DNA of 64,000 nucleotides from Ardenticatenaceae bacterium (lineage in GTDB: Bacteria; Chloroflexota; Anaerolineae; Promineifilales; Promineifilaceae): contig JACKBQ010000001.1 of assembly GCA_020634455.1 (NCBI GenBank), forward strand, positions 3,162,001 to 3,226,000, written 5' to 3'. Made by a program: the position numbers and the translations under genes. This document shows, piece by piece, positions 1 through 7,583 of the stretch. Below the pieces are notes generated by a model. That model saw only the letters and a program-made list of their open reading frames with translations, did no database searches and was not told the DNA's origin. Position 1 is the stretch's first letter, and each line of letters begins with the position of its first letter.

Positions 1-837
1 TTCATACAAATACGCTTTGGGAGCCGCGCTGGGGATTGGCTCCGGCGGCAAATCGGCGGTGGTAAGCGTGTGGCCGTGGGGCAGCAGGGTGGCCCGCCGT
101 GCCACGCCAGAATGGAGACGGCCGTACCACAGCACCGCCTCCTTCATCTCTCCCTCCAACGAGACAAACTCCACTTCGGCGTCTGCGGGTAGCTCCGCAT
201 AATCCACCCCAGGGCTGATTTTTACGGCCGTATCCGCCACCATGGCCCGCCAGGCATCAACTAAACTCAGCGGCGGCTGGTACTCCGCCAGCGAGAAAAA
301 GCGGCGACCACGATCATCCCGCCGCGCCGGGTCAAAAAAAAGGGCATCCATCTGCGCCAGGGGCGTCAAATTTAGCAAATCAGCTTGCAGTGGGTGGAAG
401 CGGTTGCCAAAGCCATGCACGCGCACGTTTTCTTGAGCCATCGCCAACCGCACCGGATCCCACTCCACGCCCGTCACCTCGGCATTGACCGCCAGCGCGA
501 TGGCGTCGCCGCCAATGCCGCAGCCCAGGTCGGCGATCCGGGCACAGCCCAAATTGGCAAAGCGGCGCGCCCGGTGCCGCGCCACCCCCTCCGCCGATGC
601 CTGCTCCAACGCTGCTCGCACAAAATACATCTCCCCAGCACGACTAAATTTAGCGGTGGCGTGTTGGCGCAGAACGGCCGTTTCTAGCACCGCTTGCGCC
701 TGCATTTTAGGCAATTTTTGGCGTAGCCAACTGGCAATTTGCAGGTGCGTCTGGGGTAAAATCTCCAACTGCCCTACATCGGCCAGCCAGCGCTGGCCTT
801 CCGCCGAAAGCAAAAAAGCGAAGTCGTCCAAAGTCAT
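1..837 (-). CDS. Class I SAM-dependent methyltransferase with THUMP-like C-terminus (3' end missing)
   Basis: The open frame runs from an ATG at 837 off the left edge of the window (279 codons seen, so partial). Around residues 100-115 there is a SAM-binding motif I with core DLGCGIGGDA, followed by a conserved block FFDPARRD near residue 165. This arrangement is typical of the bacterial methyltransferase family whose C-terminus carries a THUMP-like RNA-binding fold. The last visible residues, KAYLYE, match the start of that C-terminal part. The substrate is not known; RNA is likely from the THUMP connection. The gene starts only 3 nt after the stop of the upstream nuclease gene, so it is probably cotranscribed and translationally coupled with it and with the CHAT gene. 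Confidence 0.8.
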   Translation of the reverse strand, partial: MTLDDFAFLLSAEGQRWLADVGQLEILPQTHLQIASWLRQKLPKMQAQAVLETAVLRQHATAKFSRAGEMYFVRAALEQASAEGVARHRARRFANLGCARIADLGCGIGGDAIALAVNAEVTGVEWDPVRLAMAQENVRVHGFGNRFHPLQADLLNLTPLAQMDALFFDPARRDDRGRRFFSLAEYQPPLSLVDAWRAMVADTAVKISPGVDYAELPADAEVEFVSLEGEMKEAVLWYGRLHSGVARRATLLPHGHTLTTADLPPEPIPSAAPKAYLYE

Positions 838-840
838 GGG

Positions 841-1662
841 TTAAGGGAGTTCCGGGGTAAGCAGTTGTTCGTTGGGGAGGTTTGGCTCCTCGGCTTCGTC
901 CAGTTCAGGCACGGCCGTTCCTACTCCTTGCCGCCCGCAATAAATCTGGTAAGCACATTCCCGGCACTGGCTCCAATCGTCGGTGAGCGGCCAACTGTCT
1001 TTGGCAACTGCCTCATCTAGTTGGCGGGCAAATTGCTGCAATTCGGCCCAGTTGGCGGTGTGTTCTGCGGCACTGTAGCCAAGCGTCACGGGCGCATCTG
1101 GCTCTTGCACAAACCAGTAGGTCAGGCGGATTTGCTCTGGCGCGAGCGGCACAGTCTGCGGCCAGAAGGCGCTGCCCCCTTCAGCCAGCAGCGCCAGGTA
1201 GAGGCGGGTTTGCCAGCGGATTTTTAGCGCGTCTGCGGCAATGGGTCGCCCGGTTTTCCAATCGAACACGTGGGCAAAGGGGCGGCTGTCTGCATCTTCA
1301 CCAATGAGTAGCAAATCGAAACGGCCGTACAGTAAATGGTTCCCCAGCGGTACCGTCAGCCCCGTTTCTGGCAAAAAGCGGGCGTTGGGGGGCAGATGCT
1401 GCACCGGATTGTGGGTTTTGAAGGCGTGCCACCATTGTTGGATACGGCCGTCTTCAATCGTCTGTTGAGAAATAGCCAACCCCAAAAAATGACGCTCCAG
1501 CAGTTGGTGAAAATCCTGCCCCTGCTGCAAAACCTGCTCCGTGCGCTCTGGCAGCGGACTCGTGGGCCAGGGCAAGCGGCGCAAATAGCGCAACTGAAAG
1601 CGGCGTTGGCAGGCTAAAAAGCTTGTCAGCTTGTACTGGCTCAGGGTGAGGCGATTTTCCAT
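841..1662 (-). CDS. PD-(D/E)XK nuclease family protein with RecB/Cas4-like Cys cluster
   Basis: A 273-aa protein with the layout of single-domain RecB-family exonucleases. It has Cys18 in the N-terminal motif LACQRRFQLRY, an Asp in FDLLL, the catalytic core FDWKTGRP near residues 133-140 (D-x-K), a QTRLY motif about 15 residues later, and three cysteines in CRECAYQIYC near residues 230-240. One N-terminal plus three C-terminal cysteines is the signature of the 4Fe-4S staple seen in AddB and Cas4. It probably cuts or resects DNA in the cytoplasm. It starts 7 nt after the CHAT gene stop and ends 3 nt before the methyltransferase start. No cas genes or CRISPR array lie nearby, so a Cas4 role is not supported. 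Confidence 0.82.
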   Translation of the reverse strand: MENRLTLSQYKLTSFLACQRRFQLRYLRRLPWPTSPLPERTEQVLQQGQDFHQLLERHFLGLAISQQTIEDGRIQQWWHAFKTHNPVQHLPPNARFLPETGLTVPLGNHLLYGRFDLLLIGEDADSRPFAHVFDWKTGRPIAADALKIRWQTRLYLALLAEGGSAFWPQTVPLAPEQIRLTYWFVQEPDAPVTLGYSAAEHTANWAELQQFARQLDEAVAKDSWPLTDDWSQCRECAYQIYCGRQGVGTAVPELDEAEEPNLPNEQLLTPELP

Positions 1663-1669
1663 GGACTAT

Positions 1670-3361
1670 TTATCGTTCAAATGTTGAAAAGTCGGTGCGG
1701 GGTAAATATTTTTTGGCCGCTTGCACCAAGTCTGCGTAACGGCCGTTTTGCACCATGTGGTCCTGCAAAGCCTGCATCCGCTCCACGCGAATGTAGCTGT
1801 TGGCCGCATAGCCCAAAAGCCCATTTTCATCCAACTGCAACGCCCGACAATCCAAATTCAATTCCTGGCAAAGTTGGGGTACCTCATGCTCTGGCACACC
1901 TTCCAAAAATACAAACAAATTGCCCTTGAGCATATCCACCGTGTCCGGGCGCATGGCAGCGATTTGCTTCACCAGCACATCCAGGCGGCCAGTGCGCTGC
2001 GCCTTGCCAAACAAATCTTGGGCCATGCTGTTTTTGGAGGAATCACGCAGATTTTCTGGGTCTATGCCCAGCGGTGTACACAGGTCAATAAAATCCTCTT
2101 TAGAAAAACTGGCAGAAATGATTTTGTAAATGGCCGTTGCCTGGGCGGCCATCGGGATGTTGCTGTTGTTGGCATTGTCTGCTTTCGGGGGCTGTTGCGC
2201 TGGCTCTTGCTGCGCTGGTTCTGGCTGTTGTGCCACAGCACCCGCGTGTTCAAATAGCTGCCCATCCTCCACGCGCATGAACAGCACGGGGGTGGCAAAG
2301 TCGCGGCGTTTGTATTGGGTAGCCAGGGCCACCGCCCGACGGCCGTTTTGCGCCGCAGAATCCACCGGACTTTTTGCAGCCAACTCCTGGTAAAACTTGA
2401 GGGCAAAGCGAATAGCCGTCATGTTAGACACCTCATACTGCATTGCCACCACCACCGGGATATTTTGCTGCACAATGCGCGAGGCAACCCCCACAAACGC
2501 TTGCGAAGCAGAGGCCATGCCCCCTTCGCAAGCTTGCATCAGCACCACGCCTGGCCGGTGCGTATTCAGCAGATCAGCAAAAAAGTCGGCGCTCACCCAT
2601 TCCGCTTCGCCAAACATGTCGTCCGTAAAGGCAATTTGCCCATCAGCTAATTGATTACCATCTGCTTGTAAACGGCCGTGTCCAATAAAATGCAGAATGT
2701 GTGGATCACGGGCCAACAGGTCATCCAACGACAACGCATTGGCCTTTGTCAGAACTGGTAGCAATTCAAACTGATCCGGCTGCTTTTCCACCAGCTTTTG
2801 CAGCCCTTCCAATACCTTATCGTACTGCACCGGCCCTAAATTTTCAGGCGCGGACACAGCAACCGCAATCCGCAATTTCTCGCCCGCTTCCAGCCGAATT
2901 GGGTTTGGCACGTACCATTGGGAACGGCGACGCGAAAAAATCAGATCCGGTGCCGAGCCGATCCACAAGGTGCCTAAATTGGCGTCCTGCGGCAGACGCA
3001 TAAACTCCCACGGCAAAGCTGCTACATCTGGCAACGCTTGCTCATCAATATCCAATTCAATACGCAGTAGCTTACCTTCAGTATGGACTGCCTGGTTATA
3101 CAGCCCCACAAAATCCTGTCGTAAAACCGGGTCAAAAAGCGCGTTAAATAATGCTTCGCCAAACGCTTTTACCTCCTCATCCTCACGCAGTTCGTCAGCC
3201 TGAGCCTGAGCAACAAAACCATCAATTTGCGCTTTTAACGCATCCCGGTAGCCAAATGCACCGCTGGGTTGTCCTAAATTTTGCTTTTGGGGATTTACTT
3301 TATTAACCTGAACCCGCTCCCGATTCGCAATTTGGATGCGGTAAGTGTAAACGTTGCTCAT
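1670..3361 (-). CDS. CHAT-domain caspase-like protease with two C-terminal effector-associated domains
   Basis: A 563-aa protein. The middle carries a CHAT (caspase HetF-associated with TPR) domain: the catalytic His is in HFIGHGR near residue 224 and the Cys in MQACEGG near residue 273. After a Q/P-rich linker (about 385-405) there is a helical domain at about 410-477 resembling bacterial death-like or effector-associated domains (SFSKEDFIDLCTPLGID then GRLDVLVKQI). A second, more diverged copy follows at about 479-553 (EHEVPQLCQELNLD, then NGRYADLV). Such domains join proteases to sensors or NTPases in bacterial conflict systems. It is followed at 3-7 nt spacing by a nuclease and a methyltransferase gene, and preceded by an unknown gene. 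The start has an AGAAGGAC ribosome-binding site. The target is unknown. ACGGCCGT copies inside indicate long residence in this genome. Confidence 0.85.
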   Translation of the reverse strand: MSNVYTYRIQIANRERVQVNKVNPQKQNLGQPSGAFGYRDALKAQIDGFVAQAQADELREDEEVKAFGEALFNALFDPVLRQDFVGLYNQAVHTEGKLLRIELDIDEQALPDVAALPWEFMRLPQDANLGTLWIGSAPDLIFSRRRSQWYVPNPIRLEAGEKLRIAVAVSAPENLGPVQYDKVLEGLQKLVEKQPDQFELLPVLTKANALSLDDLLARDPHILHFIGHGRLQADGNQLADGQIAFTDDMFGEAEWVSADFFADLLNTHRPGVVLMQACEGGMASASQAFVGVASRIVQQNIPVVVAMQYEVSNMTAIRFALKFYQELAAKSPVDSAAQNGRRAVALATQYKRRDFATPVLFMRVEDGQLFEHAGAVAQQPEPAQQEPAQQPPKADNANNSNIPMAAQATAIYKIISASFSKEDFIDLCTPLGIDPENLRDSSKNSMAQDLFGKAQRTGRLDVLVKQIAAMRPDTVDMLKGNLFVFLEGVPEHEVPQLCQELNLDCRALQLDENGLLGYAANSYIRVERMQALQDHMVQNGRYADLVQAAKKYLPRTDFSTFER

Positions 3362-3411
3362 TTGTCAGTTTGTCCTTCTTTTTTCTTATGGTAGCTTGGA
3401 ATTTGAGGGAA

Positions 3412-3443
3412 GAAGCCGACAGACCCATTGGCTTGTCGGCTTC
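3412..3443 (-). terminator. Hairpin between the unknown gene and the CHAT gene
   Basis: A perfect 10-bp stem (GAAGCCGACA and TGTCGGCTTC) with a 12-nt loop lies between the stop at 3468 and the CHAT start at 3361. No strong T-run follows, so it may attenuate rather than stop transcription, giving different levels of the two proteins. Confidence 0.5.
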
Positions 3444-3467
3444 CTGAAAAACGCACAAATTATTTGT

Positions 3468-4382
3468 TTAGCCTGCGCCAGAACCCGGCAGCGGTAGCGT
3501 CCACATTTCGGCTGCGCCTTGGGCCAGGTCACTGGCCGCTTCATCTCGCTTTCGGAACAGGTCCTGGAATTTGCTGCCCAGGTTGCCAAAAACGTTGCGC
3601 ACATTGGCCGTGAGCCAGCTCATAGACGGTTCGGCCCACGCTTTGCCGGTAAGGGTGAACTCTTTGGTGCCTTTGGGCACCTTAAATACTACGCTGAATT
3701 TGGCTGTCAGCATTTGCTGCAATTCGGCATTTTGAATGTACCAGTAACATTCTGAGTTGTCTTCACCAGAAGCGGCAATATCAAAGCGGCCCAAATCGTA
3801 AGAAAAATCGTGCAGAACAATGTGAGATTTCATGTCGTTCTTGTTTTCTAGATTGGCGCTTAATTCTGGCGCTTTGTCCGTAAGCTCCGACAGTTTAGAG
3901 GCGTCTACCCCCACTTTCCAGTTCAAGTCGGCATCCAGCCCCAGATTCATGCCGCCGCCAAAGGTCATAACGTTTTTCCACACCGTTTTAGGGAAGATGG
4001 TTTGTACGATTGGTTCATCGGCTCCCTTGGGGCCAAAATTCAGCTCGCAGGCCAGCGCCTTAAATTGCGCCCCCGGTTCGGGCCGCATATCTACGGTAAT
4101 GGTCATGAAATAAAAGTCGTGGCTGCTTTCTAGCTGCTGCTTTTGGATGCTGCTGAGTTCGATGCCGGACCCATGCAGTTGGTCGGCGGTAATGGCGACC
4201 AAATTAGACTTTGGATTGCCAAATTGGACCTTGGTTTCTTTTAGGCTGTGCAGAGCAGCGCCCCCTTCATCCAGCTTTTGCCCGCCGGCCAGGCTGCCTT
4301 CCCATTTGGTCACATCAGAAAATAGCTCTGCAATTAAACTTGCGTTTGCTTGTAGATCGGGGGATTTGAGTTCATCTGCCAT
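3468..4382 (-). CDS. Hypothetical protein upstream of the CHAT protease
   Basis: A 304-aa protein that I do not recognise. It has no signal peptide or clear membrane segment. The middle looks beta-rich. The C-terminal 60 residues look amphipathic-helical (around SKFQDLFRKRDEAASDLAQ) and end in a Pro/Gly tail (LPLPGSGAG). It starts at an ATG at 4382 and lies 106 nt upstream of the CHAT gene on the same strand, with a hairpin between. Proteins encoded beside CHAT proteases are sometimes their substrates or partners, which makes this a candidate. That is inference from position only. No ACGGCCGT occurs inside it. Confidence 0.7.
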   Translation of the reverse strand: MADELKSPDLQANASLIAELFSDVTKWEGSLAGGQKLDEGGAALHSLKETKVQFGNPKSNLVAITADQLHGSGIELSSIQKQQLESSHDFYFMTITVDMRPEPGAQFKALACELNFGPKGADEPIVQTIFPKTVWKNVMTFGGGMNLGLDADLNWKVGVDASKLSELTDKAPELSANLENKNDMKSHIVLHDFSYDLGRFDIAASGEDNSECYWYIQNAELQQMLTAKFSVVFKVPKGTKEFTLTGKAWAEPSMSWLTANVRNVFGNLGSKFQDLFRKRDEAASDLAQGAAEMWTLPLPGSGAG

Positions 4383-4530
4383 GGAAAATGCCTCCTGGTT
4401 TTGTTATGGAATTGTTTGATAAAGGTGAAGAACGGCCGTTTGCCACCAAAGCATACCCGCCTGTTCAAAAAATGTGGTTAGAGAATATCTACAGGACTAT
4501 AACTACTCGCCAACAATACACCAAAAAAGA

Positions 4531-5271
4531 TCAATGTGTCAAAATTTTGCTCAAGAAAAGCTTGGTGCGCTCATGCTGCGGGTTGTTGTATAGTTCTTCC
4601 GGCGAAGCAATCTCCACCACCTGCCCGCTGTCCATAAACACCATCCGGTCGGCGGCCGAGCGCGCAAAACCCATCTCGTGCGTCACCACCACCATCGTCA
4701 TGCCCTCTTTAGCCAAATCCAGCATCACATCCAGCACTTCCTTGATCATTTCCGGGTCCAAAGCGCTGGTTGGCTCATCAAACAGCATAATCTTGGGGTT
4801 CATTGCCAGCGAGCGGGCAATAGCCACCCGCTGCTGTTGCCCACCAGAAAGTTGGCGCGGGTAAGACCCCGCCTTTTCTGGAATACCCACTCGTGCAAGC
4901 TGCTCCATGCCAATGCGTTCCGCTTCGGCTTTGTCCCGCTTGCGCACCAGCCGCTGGGCGATGGTTACATTTTCTAGCGCTGTGAGGTGGGGGAACAGGT
5001 TGAACTGTTGAAACACCATGCCCACTTCTGCCCGCACATCGTTGATGTTGGTGTGCTTGTCTTCCAGATGCAGCCCTTCGATGTAAATGCCACCGCTGGT
5101 GGGCGTTTCCAGGTGGTTGATGCAGCGCAAAACGGTGCTTTTACCAGACCCGCTGGGGCCAATGATAACCACCACCTCGCCCTGACGAATCGTTAAATCA
5201 ACCCCCTTCACTGCCTCAATCTGGCCGAAATATTTGTGCAAATCTTGAATAACAATCATTTCATCGTTCAT
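4531..5271 (-). CDS. Polar amino acid ABC transporter, ATP-binding protein
   Basis: About 246 aa, the usual length for GlnQ/HisP-type ATPases. Walker A is GPSGSGKST, the signature is LSGGQQQRVAIARSLA, Walker B is IMLFDEPTSALDPE, and the switch histidine is in VVVTHEMGFA. It drives import of a polar amino acid together with the permease and lipoprotein encoded just upstream. The first ATG is at 5271. A TTG at 5277, six bases after AGGAGA in the end of the permease gene, could be the true start (248 aa). This is the third gene of a binding protein-permease-ATPase operon on the minus strand. Confidence 0.95.
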   Translation of the reverse strand: MNDEMIVIQDLHKYFGQIEAVKGVDLTIRQGEVVVIIGPSGSGKSTVLRCINHLETPTSGGIYIEGLHLEDKHTNINDVRAEVGMVFQQFNLFPHLTALENVTIAQRLVRKRDKAEAERIGMEQLARVGIPEKAGSYPRQLSGGQQQRVAIARSLAMNPKIMLFDEPTSALDPEMIKEVLDVMLDLAKEGMTMVVVTHEMGFARSAADRMVFMDSGQVVEIASPEELYNNPQHERTKLFLSKILTH

Positions 5272-5278
5272 GGGCAAC

Positions 5279-6091
5279 TTATTCTCCTACGCGAATGCGC
5301 CGTTCATACCAGCGCAGCAACAGGCTGAGGGTGATGGTCATAGCCAAATACAAAAATACGATAACCAGATACGATTCCGGGAAGCGGAAGGTGCTGCCCG
5401 CGTGCAATCGGGAGCGTTGGGTCAGTTCCCGCACGGCCAGCACCGAAGCCAGCGAAGAATCTTTAAGCATGGCGATGAAGTCGTTGCCCAGCGCCGGGGA
5501 AATGTTGCGGATCGCCTGGGGCAGGATGATGTACTGCATGGATTGTCGGGCTGTCATGCCCAGGGAGCGGGCTGCTTCCATTTGTCCTTTGGGGATGGAT
5601 TCGATACCGGCGCGGAAAATCTCGGCTAAAAATGCGCCATAGATGATGGCCAGGGCCAAAATGGCGCGTAATTCAATGGATACATCGCGATTGTCTATGC
5701 CGATGCTGTCGCTAACGGCGGGCACAATGACAAAGGCCAGGGTGAGAATGAGTACGAGAGTGGGGACGCCGCGAATAAATTCCACATAAGTGATGGCAAT
5801 GTTGCGAACAAACCTGTTTTGGCTAATCCGCCCCAGACCTGCCAACAGCCCAAAAACCAGTGCGAGGCCAAAGCCACCCAGAGTTAGGTAAAGGGTGGTG
5901 GTGATGCCGGGTAAAATAAAGACGAATGCTTGATTGACTTCTTCATCTGTGATGACCAGGAAGGTCATAACGCCTAGAAAAATGAATATGGCTACAAGCC
6001 ACCAGGGGAAGTCCCGCCAGTCGGCGCTTGCTGTGCCGCGGCTGTTGGAACTGCTGAGGGATGAGGGGGGAACCAGGTCGGGTCCGGCCAT
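5279..6091 (-). CDS. Polar amino acid ABC transporter, permease
   Basis: A 270-aa inner-membrane permease of the HisMQ/GlnP family. A 30-residue polar N-terminal tail comes before the first membrane segment (near WWLVAIFIFLGVMTFLVI). Further hydrophobic segments follow. The cytoplasmic loop that contacts the ATPase has the EAA-type sequence EAARSLGMTARQSMQYIILP near residues 190-210. An AGGAGG lies 7 nt before the ATG. It ends just before the ATPase gene, which suggests translational coupling. The substrate (Glu, Gln, His, Arg and so on) cannot be fixed from sequence. Confidence 0.95.
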   Translation of the reverse strand: MAGPDLVPPSSLSSSNSRGTASADWRDFPWWLVAIFIFLGVMTFLVITDEEVNQAFVFILPGITTTLYLTLGGFGLALVFGLLAGLGRISQNRFVRNIAITYVEFIRGVPTLVLILTLAFVIVPAVSDSIGIDNRDVSIELRAILALAIIYGAFLAEIFRAGIESIPKGQMEAARSLGMTARQSMQYIILPQAIRNISPALGNDFIAMLKDSSLASVLAVRELTQRSRLHAGSTFRFPESYLVIVFLYLAMTITLSLLLRWYERRIRVGE

Positions 6092-6133
6092 GTTTTGCCT
6101 CCTGTTGTTGTAAAAGTCGCTATTATTTAAGCA

Positions 6134-6169
6134 AGAAGCGCCAGTTATGGGGTGATAACTGGCGCTTCT
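6134..6169 (-). repeat. Perfect intercistronic hairpin between binding-protein and permease genes
   Basis: A 15-bp perfect stem (AGAAGCGCCAGTTAT and its complement) with a 6-nt loop lies between the binding-protein stop and the permease start. There is no T-run. By analogy with malE-malF and hisJ-hisQ, such hairpins protect the upstream mRNA so that the binding protein is made in excess. That role is inferred. Confidence 0.7.
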
Positions 6170-6224
6170 AACTTACATCATTTGAGTTGTTTTACAAATG
6201 AAAAGATTTTGGGTTAAACGGCCG

Positions 6225-7079
6225 TTACTCCTCAGGGAATAAATCATCATAGGTGATGGTGAAGCCAGGGCCAAAGTATTGCAGATTGACATCTTCCAGG
6301 AAGCCGTTGCTGACCAGTTCTGCCAAAGCCGCATTCACCGGCTCTACCAGGTCGCTGCCCTTGGGGTAGATGAAGCCAAGCTGGTCGCTGGACATAGACG
6401 GGCCAACCAGCTGGAGCTTGTCAGCATTTTCACCCAGGTAACCCTGGCCAGCTACTTCGTCAATGATAACCGCATCAATGTCGCCAGCAATGAGCGCCTG
6501 CACGGCGAAGGGGAACTGTTCAAACGCCTGAATGCGGTCTTCGGTCAGGTATTGCAGCGCTGTTTCGTAGTTGGTGGTTCCGGTTTGGGTGCCCAAAATC
6601 AGCGATTCATCGTTGACGATGCTTTCAATGCTTTCGATGCGATCCTCATCAACACGAACCAGCAAGCGCTGCTCGATGTTGATGTAGCCAGCGGAAAAGT
6701 CTACGATTTCGGCGCGTTCTTCGGTGATGGTGATGCCGTCAGCAGCGGCATCATACTGGCCGTCAGCCACGGCCTGGATCATGCCTTCCCAGCCAGCTTC
6801 AACAAACTCTGGCGTGCAGTTGAGCAGGCTGCAAATTTCGTTCCAAACATCATAATCCCAGCCAGAAGGTTCACCTGAGGTGGGGTCAATGTAGTTAAAC
6901 GGCAGGTAAGCATTTTCAACGGCGATGGTGACTGTGCGGCCTTCCAAATCGGGCATGCCTTCTGCGCTGCTCGCCTCTGAGTCGCTGGCGGCGGGTTCAT
7001 CCCCACCACCGCCACATGCAACCAGTGCGAAGCCGATCAGTAGCAATATCAAAAGCCAAATTAAATTTTTCTTTTTCAT
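6225..7079 (-). CDS. Amino acid ABC transporter substrate-binding lipoprotein
   Basis: A 284-aa family-3 solute-binding protein. The N-terminus is a lipoprotein signal: basic MKKK, a hydrophobic core, and lipobox LVAC with the acylated Cys at about residue 22, then Gly/Ser/Glu-rich linker. The mature part begins GRTVTIAVENAYLPFNY and contains the family blocks GWDYDVWNEI and DGQYDAAADGITITEERA. It captures a polar amino acid outside the membrane for the permease encoded downstream. A good sigma70-type promoter and a GGAG ribosome-binding site precede it. Confidence 0.95.
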   Translation of the reverse strand: MKKKNLIWLLILLLIGFALVACGGGGDEPAASDSEASSAEGMPDLEGRTVTIAVENAYLPFNYIDPTSGEPSGWDYDVWNEICSLLNCTPEFVEAGWEGMIQAVADGQYDAAADGITITEERAEIVDFSAGYINIEQRLLVRVDEDRIESIESIVNDESLILGTQTGTTNYETALQYLTEDRIQAFEQFPFAVQALIAGDIDAVIIDEVAGQGYLGENADKLQLVGPSMSSDQLGFIYPKGSDLVEPVNAALAELVSNGFLEDVNLQYFGPGFTITYDDLFPEE

Positions 7080-7141
7080 GTGGATTTTCTCCTTCCTGTA
7101 TAAGTTGCCAGCAGATGCTGGCGGCGTCTTTTCAGAAACTA

Positions 7142-7170
7142 ATTATGACATGGCTTAATCATTATGCCAA
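7142..7170 (-). promoter_or_regulatory. Sigma70-type promoter of the amino acid ABC operon
   Basis: On the minus strand a -35 TTGGCA (7165-7170) and a -10 CATAAT (7142-7147) are separated by 17 nt. They lie about 65-90 nt upstream of the binding-protein ATG. The leader contains a short perfect hairpin (GCCAGCAGATGCTGGC) close to 7105-7122. Confidence 0.6.
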
Positions 7171-7319
7171 TTTTGACAGGCGTGGCACAACAATTCGAAA
7201 TATAGAAATTCTAGGTAAGGGTGGGATGGTGCGGCAGGGGGAAACGGCCGTTTCACCTTCCCCGCCTAAAGTTTTACCGGGGTTTGTAAATTTTGTGGCT
7301 TTGTTTGGTCAAAATAGCG

Positions 7320-7508
7320 CTAGCCGCCGAACATGCGCAGCAGGGCAATGGCGGCCACGACGAAGAAGATGGTGAGGCAGCCAATGCGCATGAGCGAAGC
7401 TGTGAGTTTGAAAGCCAGCCGCGCCAGGAACAACACAATGAGCAAAACGGCCGCTATCACAATCAGTTGGGTCAGGTCTTCAGCTTGCAGATTTTGTATG
7501 ATTTCCAT
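7320..7508 (-). CDS. Small two-helix membrane protein
   Basis: A 62-aa open frame with an ATG at 7508. It is predicted to have two membrane helices (QLIVIAAVLLIVLFLARLAF and IGCLTIFFVVAAIALL) joined by a short Lys/Arg-containing loop. No family is recognised. It sits alone on the minus strand between the MFS gene and the ABC operon. The hydrophobic periodicity and one ACGGCC-type site are compatible with a real gene, but the short length leaves doubt. Confidence 0.6.
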   Translation of the reverse strand: MEIIQNLQAEDLTQLIVIAAVLLIVLFLARLAFKLTASLMRIGCLTIFFVVAAIALLRMFGG

Positions 7509-7521
7509 TACGCTCCTCGTT

Positions 7522-7583
7522 TTCCGTAATCCGTAATCCGTAATCCGTAATCCGTTATCGGTAATTTACCGATTACCGTTCAC
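7522..7583. repeat. GTAATCGG-family intergenic repeat at the 3' end of the MFS gene
   Basis: A run of CCGTAATC units followed by GGTAATTTACCGATTACCGTTCACCGG. It belongs to a family also found near 9665, 38305, 45480 and 60186, built from CGGTAATCGGTGAACGGTAA-like units in both orientations. Here it overlaps the last codons and the stop of the MFS gene on the opposite strand. Confidence 0.75.

Noticed and set aside
1..1662. Nuclease plus methyltransferase as a restriction-modification system
   Set aside because: The methyltransferase is of the THUMP-like (RNA-type) family without DNA methylase motifs such as NPPF or PCQ; the nuclease is RecB/Cas4-like.
841..1662. RecB-like nuclease as Cas4
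   Set aside because: No Cas1, Cas2 or repeat array in the window. The Cys pattern alone also fits other AddB-like nucleases.
7522..7560. Tandem CCGTAATC units as a CRISPR-like array
   Set aside because: The units are 8-9 nt with no spacers of regular length and no cas genes nearby; they belong to the intergenic GTAATCGG family.
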